A DNA stretch of 64,000 nucleotides from CAWBOY01 sp963790585 (GTDB taxonomy: Bacteria; Planctomycetota; Planctomycetia; Gemmatales; Gemmataceae). The position numbers and the translations under genes are program-made. The DNA lies in the NCBI GenBank assembly GCA_963790585.1, contig CAWBOY010000005.1, forward strand, positions 145,463 through 209,462, given 5' to 3'. Positions 57,365 through 64,000 of this stretch are shown here, one piece after another (position 1 is the first letter of the stretch; each line of letters begins with the position of its first letter). Under the pieces are notes generated by a model. That model had not been told where the DNA came from. It worked only from the letters and a program-made list of their open reading frames with translations, and did no database searches.

Positions 57365-59857
57365 CTACTCAGCCACCAGAATTTTCATCCGCGCCCTATT
57401 CAGTTCCTTCTGCTCCACGGCACTGATTTTCACGGCCCCGACTTCAATGACCACCTTATGGATCTTGCCTGTAAACTTGTTGTCGCCTTCCTTGTAATCA
57501 TCTGTCACCGGCGTTTCGCCATCCATGCCTACGTCCGCGCCTTCGTCCGCGGAGAAGATCATTCCTTGCGTCTTTTCAAGACGCGCTTCGGCGACCTTCT
57601 CCCCATTGACGAGAATCGTCCCGGTACCACCCTTTCCTAGGCCGCCACCGTCATAGGCAAACTCAAATCGGACGGTTGCTTTGCCGGGGGCAAGCGCCTT
57701 GGTACCAGCGACTTTGTAGGTCTTCAAACCCAAGTAGTTATAGGCGTACATCGGCTTGCCATCCTTGAGGTACAGGCTCCAGCCGCCAAAGCGGCCCGCT
57801 TGTGCAAGAATCACGCCGTTGGCACCTCCCTCTGGAATCTGGACCTCAGCGGTAACGGAATGCGACCGATTCTTAATGTTGATGAACACGTTCTCTGTCA
57901 TTCCGACCATACCTTCGTAGACAGTCAGCGTTGTGCGGCCCGCCATCAGGTCGGGACGGCCGACTAGTCCTGCGTTAAGCCGGTCGAGGGTCCGATCGTC
58001 TAGGGGCAACACCTGATTTTTCACTGCTTCCTTCAGGAAGAGCTCCTGCAATTCTTTGAGCTTCTCAGGATTCTTCGTGGCCAAGTCATTCGCCGAGCTG
58101 AAATCTTCCTCGACGTGGTACAGTTCCCACTTGTCCTCGAGGAAGGGATGTCGCGGCTTGGCTTCCCATGCCGCACGGTGGACCGTATGAGCCAACCAGC
58201 CGTCGTGGTAAATGCCGCGATTGCCGAAGATCTCAAAGTATTGAGTTTTGTGCCTATCCTTCGCTTTGGCGTCGGCGAATGTGTAAGCCAAGCTGACGCC
58301 TTCAATGGGCGTCTGTGGAGTGCCATTCATGGATTTGGGTTCTGGTAGCTTCGCGGCCTCGAGAATAGTCGGCGCGATGTCGATGACGTGATGCCACTGC
58401 GAGCGGATTTCATTCTTAGCCTTGATCCCCTTGGGCCAGTGGATGGCCATGCCGTTGCGCGTGCCGCCATAACTGCCAGCCACTTGCTTCGTCCAAGTGA
58501 ACGGCGCATCCCCAGCCACGGCCCAGCCCGCGGCATAGTGGCCATAAGAATTCGGACCGCCAAGGTCGTCCAGGTGCTTGAGAACGTCCTCTACAGACTC
58601 GGGCACGCCGTTGAAGTAAGTTGCCTCGTTGAACAGGCCGTTCATGGTGCCTTCCGCGCTCGCCCCGTTGTCGCCAATGATGTAGAAGATGAGAGTGTTG
58701 TCAAACTGGCCTAGATCGTCGATGGCCTGGATGAGCCTGCCTACTTCGTAGTCGGCATATTCGCCGAAGCCGGCGAAGATCTCCATTTGGCGGGTAAAGA
58801 GTTTCTTCTCATCGGGGCTGAGCTTGTCCCAGTCCTTGATAGCTTCCGGCTTGGGAGCGAGCTTGGTGCCCGCGGGAACGACACCGAGCGCGATTTGACG
58901 GGCCAACGTCTCTTCTCTGAGCCTATCCCAGCCCTGGTCGAACTTGCCTTTGTACTTGGCGATCCATTCCTTCGGCACATGGTGCGGGGCGTGGGTGGCG
59001 CCCGGCGCGAAGTACGTGAAGAACGGCTTCTCCGGCGTGAGAGCTTTTTGGAAGCCGGTCCACTTGATTGCCTGGTTGGCGAGGTCGGTCATCAAATGAT
59101 ACTTGGGATCGTGGGGCGGCTCGATCTTGGTCATGTCTTCGTAAAGTGCTGGCGACCATTGGTTCGTTTCGCCACCGATGAAGCCATAGAATTTGTCGAA
59201 GCCGGAACGAGTCGGCCAGCGGTCGGTTGGGCCGGAAGGACTTACTTCCCAGGCGGCGGTCTCGTGTGACTTACCGAAGGCTGCGGTGCTATAGCCGTTC
59301 AAGCGCAGCGTCTCGGCAAGCGGCGCCACGCTGTTTGGTCGCTGACCGGTTTGACCGGGAAACGCGGTAGCAGTTTCCGTGATCGAGCCCATGTTGCAGA
59401 CATGATGGTTTCGACCCGTCAGAAGTGCCGCTCGCGTTGGGGAGCAAAGCGCCGTGGTGTGGAACTGATTGTAGCGCAGGCCACCTTTCGCCATGCGTTC
59501 CGCCGTCGGCATGTGGATCGGGCCGCCAAAGGCGCTGGATTGGCCGAAACCCATATCGTCAATCAGGACGATGAGTACGTTTGGTGCGCCGGCAGGTGCC
59601 TTGACTTCGAATCTTGGCGGAGCCTTGGCATTGTGCGCGTCGAGTTCGGTAATCGGTTGAGTTTTTGGTTCCGGAATCGGCAGGATCGAGCGATCGAGCG
59701 CGCCAGCCGCTTTGGTGTCGGCCTGCTTCACTGCTGGTGCAGCTTCTTTTTCTGTGGAAGCTACGAGGCCAGGGATGACCTTCCCCGTGGCGGCAAGAAA
59801 GCCGAGCAGGGAACCACACACAAGAACCAGAAAAGATTGCATGTACATACGCTTCAT
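57365..59857 (-). CDS. arylsulfatase 3 with C-terminal beta domain
   Basis: 830 residues, intact. ATG at 59857 with AAAGGAAA upstream and an N-terminal hydrophobic segment (SFLVLVCGSLLGFLAATGKV). Catalytic motifs: PNVLIVLIDDMGFGQSSAFG, active site CSPTR near residue 139 (classical CxPxR), TGRNHH, YIIGDNGAS. The last 220 residues (LVGRPDLMAGRTTLTVYEGM, FEFAYDGGGLGKGGTGTILV) are a beta-sandwich found in large sulfatases of this type. It differs from sulfatases 1 and 2 in active site variant and length, so a different substrate is likely. Confidence 0.92.
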   Translation of the reverse strand: MKRMYMQSFLVLVCGSLLGFLAATGKVIPGLVASTEKEAAPAVKQADTKAAGALDRSILPIPEPKTQPITELDAHNAKAPPRFEVKAPAGAPNVLIVLIDDMGFGQSSAFGGPIHMPTAERMAKGGLRYNQFHTTALCSPTRAALLTGRNHHVCNMGSITETATAFPGQTGQRPNSVAPLAETLRLNGYSTAAFGKSHETAAWEVSPSGPTDRWPTRSGFDKFYGFIGGETNQWSPALYEDMTKIEPPHDPKYHLMTDLANQAIKWTGFQKALTPEKPFFTYFAPGATHAPHHVPKEWIAKYKGKFDQGWDRLREETLARQIALGVVPAGTKLAPKPEAIKDWDKLSPDEKKLFTRQMEIFAGFGEYADYEVGRLIQAIDDLGQFDNTLIFYIIGDNGASAEGTMNGLFNEATYFNGVPESVEDVLKHLDDLGGPNSYGHYAAGWAVAGDAPFTWTKQVAGSYGGTRNGMAIHWPKGIKAKNEIRSQWHHVIDIAPTILEAAKLPEPKSMNGTPQTPIEGVSLAYTFADAKAKDRHKTQYFEIFGNRGIYHDGWLAHTVHRAAWEAKPRHPFLEDKWELYHVEEDFSSANDLATKNPEKLKELQELFLKEAVKNQVLPLDDRTLDRLNAGLVGRPDLMAGRTTLTVYEGMVGMTENVFINIKNRSHSVTAEVQIPEGGANGVILAQAGRFGGWSLYLKDGKPMYAYNYLGLKTYKVAGTKALAPGKATVRFEFAYDGGGLGKGGTGTILVNGEKVAEARLEKTQGMIFSADEGADVGMDGETPVTDDYKEGDNKFTGKIHKVVIEVGAVKISAVEQKELNRARMKILVAE

Positions 59858-59984
59858 TGCGTTTCCTTTTGTGCTTTCTAATAATTTCGGTCCACGCGCC
59901 GAAACGCCACAACAACGATTGAACGTGTTGTGGCAAAACGGGATCGAACGATCGTGCCGGTAGCTATGGGTCGTGCCGCTCCTT

Positions 59985-61007
59985 TTATTCCTTGACACAG
60001 CGAAAGCCCATGTGGGACATACCTGTATCCGGGCTACATCCGTGCCGGGCGCTTGGTCGATAGCGCGTACAATAACTATCGCAACAGAGGAACGATCCAC
60101 CTTTCTGCGTTCGCAGCGGTGTGTAAGGCTGCCGCGGGTCTGAGCTTTGCGTGGGCCCTGTGGGATCTACGGTGACACCCTTGCCCGCTCGCTGGCGGTA
60201 TAGGTCGCGGTCATACCAATCGTTGCACCATTGCCAGACGTTTCCGGACATATCGTAGAGGCCGTAGCCATTCGGTTTGAATGCCTTGACGGGGGAGGTG
60301 CGCTGCGTAGCCGTCGTTTGCCGTGTTTTTATATGGGAATTCGCCCTGCCAAATGTTGGCGCGAATGTTAGTTTCGGTGGGCCGATCGTCACCCCAAATG
60401 TACGGCTTGCCGTCCAACCCGCCGCGAGCCGCGAACTCCCACTCTGCCTCCGTTGGCAGTCGCTTCCCGGCCCACTTGGCATACGCCGTGGCGTCGTCCC
60501 AAGATACATGGACTACAGGATGATCGTCCTTGCTATCAATATTGCTGCCAGGCCCTTCGGGATGCTTCCAGCAGGCTCCAGGCGTCCATTTCCACCACTT
60601 CGAATAGTCGGTCAACGAAACCGGTCCGGCCGTCGGCGTGAACACCAACGAACCGGGCACCAGCATCTCCTTGGAAGGAGGCGCGGTTCCGGGCCTCACT
60701 TGCTTCATGATTTCGTCGATATCGGGCGCCTTTTCAGCAGTGGTCACATGTCCCGTGGCCTCGACGAATTGACGGAACTGAGCATTGGTGACATCCGTTT
60801 CGTCCATCCAAAAGCCGCTGACGCGAACGCGATGAGCGGGCTTCTCGTCAGCGAACGCTTTGTCGGAGTCGGTGCCCATGGTGAACTCGCCGCCTGGGAT
60901 CCACACCATGCCGAGCGGATGCGCCGGGGAAAGAAGGCAACTACGCCGTAAGTGACGAGGAACGAGCTGAGGGCGATTCCGGCCAGAACAAGGTGGTTGC
61001 GCTTCAT
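59985..61007 (-). pseudogene. formylglycine-generating enzyme, membrane-anchored, two frameshifts
   Basis: Conceptual length 340 residues. Start MKRNHLVLAGIALSSFLVTY gives one N-terminal membrane or signal segment. FGE-sulfatase domain: MVWIPGGEFTMGTDSDKAFA, HRVRVSGFWMDETDVTNAQF, HVSWDDATAYAKWAGKRLPT, EAEWEFAARGG, YDMSGNVWQWCNDWY. Both catalytic cysteines are present in GGSFLCCDSYCTRYRPSAR, as in true FGE rather than other SUMF1-like proteins. Frames break at about 60934 (one C missing) and 60305 (one base too many); the changes cancel in length. It activates the three sulfatases downstream. Confidence 0.87.
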
Positions 61008-61056
61008 CGTATGTGTGCCTTCAGGGTTGCAGGATCGTGTTCGCCTACGACGAGTT

Positions 61057-61428
61057 TCAGCTCGGTGGTGCGTTCTCTCCGTCCTGGGAGTGCGGCGGCA
61101 TACGAGGTCCCAATCGAATCTTTTCTAGGTATCCCAATCCCCTTACATCGGAGACGGTGAAATATCTCAGCACGGGCGGAAGGGCGGCGGCCTCCATGAT
61201 TGCAAGCAATCGTTCGTACCGAGTGGAACGCATATGGCGTTCGAGCTGCTCGCGCGTCTCCCACTCTTCGACATATAGAATCTCATCGCCGTTGCCAGCG
61301 TCCCGATAAAGCTCGCATGTGACGCAACCAGGCTCCACTCGCACCGGCTCCAAAAGGAGCGATACGACTTCAACGACCCCCGCGCAACGATCAGGCTGCA
61401 CTTTAATTTTCAGCGTGGCGAGGATCAT
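61057..61428 (-). CDS. antibiotic biosynthesis monooxygenase (ABM) domain protein
   Basis: 123 residues from the ATG at 61428 (MILATLKIKVQPDRCAGVVE). The ABM/dimeric alpha-beta barrel pattern is visible: PGCVTCELYRDAGNGDEILY followed by VEEWETREQLERHMRSTRYE. Small cytosolic enzyme or sensor-like fold. It lies 49 bases upstream of FGE on the same strand, so it may belong to the sulfatase operon. Confidence 0.8.
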   Translation of the reverse strand: MILATLKIKVQPDRCAGVVEVVSLLLEPVRVEPGCVTCELYRDAGNGDEILYVEEWETREQLERHMRSTRYERLLAIMEAAALPPVLRYFTVSDVRGLGYLEKIRLGPRMPPHSQDGENAPPS

Positions 61429-61578
61429 GGTCCCCAATCCTCGCGTTTAGCGAGTTGTCAGATCCGTGTGCGCTCGTGCGGAAAGTATCGAAGATGCTGG
61501 TTATGCCGCAAATGGCGGACCGTAGTAGAAGTGAGTGATGTGAAGAGTCACAAGTGGCGTGCTTGGCTTGTACTTAGG

Positions 61579-61598
61579 GCAAGCTATTGCCAGCTTGC
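61579..61598. terminator. 7-bp inverted repeat after the regulator gene
   Basis: GCAAGCT (61579-61585) and AGCTTGC (61592-61598) with a 6-base loop lie between the end of the regulator (61704) and the ABM gene. A T-rich tract (TTTATAA) follows on the plus strand only, so termination on the minus strand is uncertain. The rest of the gap shows no gene. Confidence 0.35.
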
Positions 61599-61703
61599 TT
61601 TATAAGAACCGTTTGCAAAACTACGAAATATCGGAGGGCCTACGAAATATCGGAGTATTAATGCGGCCCCAAAGCACGTCTCGCTGGGGCGAAATTGTCC
61701 GGA

Positions 61704-63354
61704 CTAACTTGGTCGGCGAATGCCGAGTCTGACCATGAGGCTTTCGAGTGTCGTGGGTATGATTTGAAGAATTTCCGCGGCACCGTCCTTGCCGCGCACG
61801 CGCCACGCGCGTCTGCTCCAGGGCCTTAAGGATATGGTCCCGCTCGACATCCTCAAGTGCCATGCTTTTGATTGCCGGAGGGCCCGAAATCTCCGGGACG
61901 GCAATCCGCAGGGTTCCGCTTGTATGTGTAATCATGGCCCGCTCGATGATGTTTCTCAACTCGCGTATATTGCCGGGCCAAGGGTAACGCTGCAGCCCCT
62001 CCATGCTCTCCTTGGCGACGGCCCGCACGGTGCGGCCAAGATTCTTCGCGAACTCCTCAATGAAGGCCCACACCAGCAGGGGTATATCCTCACGGCGTTC
62101 ACGCAGCGGCGGCACTTTGATCGGAAATACATTGAGCCGATAGAAGAGATCTTCACGGAATCGTCCTTCACGGACGGCCAGGCTCAGATCGCGATGGGTG
62201 GCCGCGATGACGCGGACGTTTACACGGACGGGCCGAGGGTTGCCAAGGTGTTCCAGCGTTCCTTCTTGAAGCACGCGCAGCAACTTGACCTGGACCTCGG
62301 TCGGCAAATCCCCAACTTCGTCTAGAAAAATCGTCGACTCGTGCGCCATTTCGAATCGGCCGACTTGCTTGGACAACGCCCCGGTATAGGCGCCTTTCTC
62401 GCGGCCAAAAAGTTCGCTCTCCACCAGAGACAACGGTAGAGACGCACAGTTGACGCGCACCATTGGCCGGTCGCGGCGTGGACTCGAATTGTGGATGGCA
62501 GTGGCCAATAGTTCCTTGCCGGTTCCGGTATCGCCCAACAGCAACACCGTAGCCTCGGTGCTTGCCACTTTCTCGACATCGCCCAGAACGCGCTTGATCG
62601 CATAGCTCTGGCCGATGATTTGGTTGTCCTTGTAGAGTAATTTAACCTCATCGCGGAGGTAGACGTTTTCCAGGTGCAATCGCTCTTGCAGCTGCTTGAT
62701 TTCGGCCAGCGCGTGCTGCAGTTTCTGCTCGGCGCGCTTGCGCTCCAAAGCGTTCGCAAGGACTTGGGCCGCTAATCGGAGGCGCTGGATAAGGTCTTCC
62801 GCCCAACTGCGCTCGCGGGTCATCTGGCCGAAGGCCAGTGCCCCAAAAACTTGCCCGCCGCCTGCCGACAGTGGAAACGTAACATTCGATTTTGGTCCGC
62901 GCTGGCGCATGGTCTCTTTATCACGGGCTGCCTCCTCTGGCAGGTCTTCAACGCTCGAGAAGAGAATGGTCTCTCCGATCAGAACCTTTTTTAGAGCCCA
63001 GGGAAGTTCCTCCTGAGCAATAACGCGTTTGAGCGGCTCGAAGCCAGGTGCCGCCCAGCCGTGCGTGATGACCAGTGTTTTCTCATCCTCGGAACGTTGA
63101 AAAAGCGTACTACGGTCCAAGCCGACGCACTCGACCAGGTGTCGAAGCCCCGTCTCGATCTCGCTATCAACCTGGTCCGCGGGCAAGTTGATGAATCGGG
63201 CCGAAAGGTCTGAAAGAACGGTCTCAAATCGCAGCCGTTGTTCGAGGTCATCGACAGCTGCGCCGGATGAAGCGTGAACCCCATTTGATTGGCATTGGCA
63301 GGGTACTGGCTCGCGTGCAACTGGCTCGGGCTTATTATGTAAATCGGAAGCCAT
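61704..63354 (-). pseudogene. GAF + sigma-54 interaction (AAA+) + HTH activator, frameshift near the end
   Basis: Conceptual length 549 residues. GAF sensor at residues about 40-190, a coiled coil (ERKRAEQKLQHALAEIKQLQ), then the AAA+ domain: Walker A GDTGTGKE, the sigma-54 contact motif ELFGREKGAYTGA (GAFTGA with Tyr in place of Phe), Walker B FLDEVGDLP, RYPWPGNIRELRN. The Fis-type HTH (GAAEILQIIPTTLESLMVRL) is in another frame after about 61804, where GCGCG seems to have gained a base or lost two. Without repair the DNA-binding part is lost. A plausible regulator of the adjacent sulfatase cluster. Confidence 0.83.
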
Positions 63355-63857
63355 TGGAAGTTCCTGTTTTTGTCAACTTCCGCATCCTACGATGTGTGGC
63401 GGTCACTTTTTTGTCGCTAGTGAACCTGCACGACGACCATGTCCGACTACGACACGCGCTCGACGAGCGTAGAGCTTCCGTGGGCCCTACCCGAGAACAA
63501 ACTGCGATAAGAAGTATTGTGAATAGAGGCGAGGATTAACTTATTCGCATTGTCATAAAGGGCAAGCACTTTGGTACGGTCTAACGCTGTGCAGAAGGGA
63601 AAGGTTTGGGGACGGCCCAATGAGCATTCGACGGCGCCTGATGGGGCATCGTTCAAACTCGGGAACTGGCAGCGACAGCGGTCGTTCCAGGACGAGAACC
63701 CGAGCGAGAAACGAAGACTCTGTCTCAGTTAGGCCGTAGTCCAAGAGATTCGGGAGGACATTACGCGGAGGTTCTGTGTGTGTCGTGCGCAATGCAATCT
63801 ATTTAGAGGATTAGGAAAGAATGAGATGGACCGGCGCCAGGGGGGTACCACACGCGT
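63355..63857. other. 500-base stretch without a gene
   Basis: Upstream of the regulator start (63354), whose promoter should lie here. Short frames exist but lack ribosome sites and motifs. No repeat was seen until 63861. Confidence 0.5.
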
Positions 63858-63860
63858 GTT

Positions 63861-63961
63861 TTGGCGCGACGGTCTAGGCCGGAGCGCAAGATTAACGCCG
63901 TCAAGTGGTTGTGTTCGCAGACCGTCGCGCCAAGCATATGTGCTTTTTTGGCGCGACGGTC
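63861..63961. repeat. three GGCGCGACGGTC motifs in +,-,+ orientation
   Basis: TTGGCGCGACGGTCT at 63861-63875, its exact inverse at 63919-63933, and TTGGCGCGACGGTC again at 63948-63961. Arms of 14-15 bases that can pair in two ways. Could be a protein binding array or part of a larger element that continues past the window. Confidence 0.6.
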
Positions 63962-63970
63962 GGCAAGCAA

Positions 63971-63986
63971 TGTTCCGCGCGGAACA
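63971..63986. promoter_or_regulatory. parS-like palindrome
   Basis: TGTTCCGCGCGGAACA is a perfect 16-base palindrome, extended to 20 bases by AAT...ATT. It matches the ParB-site form TGTTCCACGTGGAACA at 14 of 16 positions, the two differences being symmetric in the centre. No parA or parB gene is in the window, so this is only a candidate. Confidence 0.35.
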
Positions 63987-64000
63987 TTAGGGGGATCTGT

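Noticed and set aside
61585..61600. Sigma-54 promoter (TGGCAATAGCTTGC on the minus strand) before the ABM gene
   Set aside because: The GG to GC spacing is one base too short and it lies inside the small inverted repeat; not convincing.

Overview
The window looks like chromosome from a planctomycete, most likely Gemmataceae-like. Three things point there: a DUF1549/DUF1553 (PSD1) gene next to a Tat-exported DUF1501 gene and a WD40 gene; a giant exported protein with the N-terminal LEDRLAPA motif typical of that group; and a sulfatase cluster with its own formylglycine-generating enzyme. This placement is inference from gene content, not from a marker gene. No rRNA, tRNA or CRISPR array was seen.

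Layout. 1-6.4 kb: tail of an upstream gene, a secreted beta-propeller protein, a frameshifted esterase, a secreted helical protein and a SWIM zinc-finger protein. 6.4-14.4 kb: a nested stack of mobile DNA. An IS4-family element sits between SWIM and its usual partner, a SNF2 helicase. It has been hit by an IS701-like element at one end, by an IS630 element inside its transposase (which was itself hit by an ISAs1 element), and by a group II intron inside its terminal inverted repeat. 14.4-18.8 kb: SNF2 helicase, a pseudopilin-like protein and a YCF48-like propeller. 19.4-25.2 kb: PSD1, DUF1501, WD40 and aquaporin genes, separated by large palindromes. 25.5-29.8 kb: an XPB-type helicase, a small protein and a Helicase_C_3-type partner. 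29.9-33.8 kb: a sugar/steroid-type dehydrogenase, a coiled-coil membrane protein, a second intact copy of the same IS630 element and a small secreted protein. 34.4-47.6 kb: one giant surface protein of about 4,400 residues, its last 300 residues cut off by a frameshift. 47.6-51.6 kb: a weakly coding stretch, a second frameshifted esterase, a small broken secreted gene and two membrane proteins. 51.8-53.3 kb: a tandemly duplicated two-gene cassette of small secreted proteins, one with NPYTG repeats. 53.5-63.4 kb: three sulfatases, FGE, an ABM-domain protein and a sigma-54-type activator, all on the minus strand. 63.4-64 kb: no gene; a dyad array and a parS-like palindrome.

How genes work together. 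FGE converts the active-site cysteine of sulfatases to formylglycine. All three sulfatases here carry a suitable Cys motif, and both they and FGE have N-terminal export or membrane segments, so a cell-envelope sulfate-ester degradation unit is likely. The XPB trio resembles the XPB/partner pair of actinobacteria and may act in DNA repair. SWIM and SNF2 were probably one operon before the insertions.

A major caveat applies to the whole window. Twelve otherwise well-conserved genes are broken by 15 small indels, most readable as shortened homopolymers or GC dinucleotide runs. This looks more like uncorrected long-read assembly error than decay, but the sequence alone cannot settle it.
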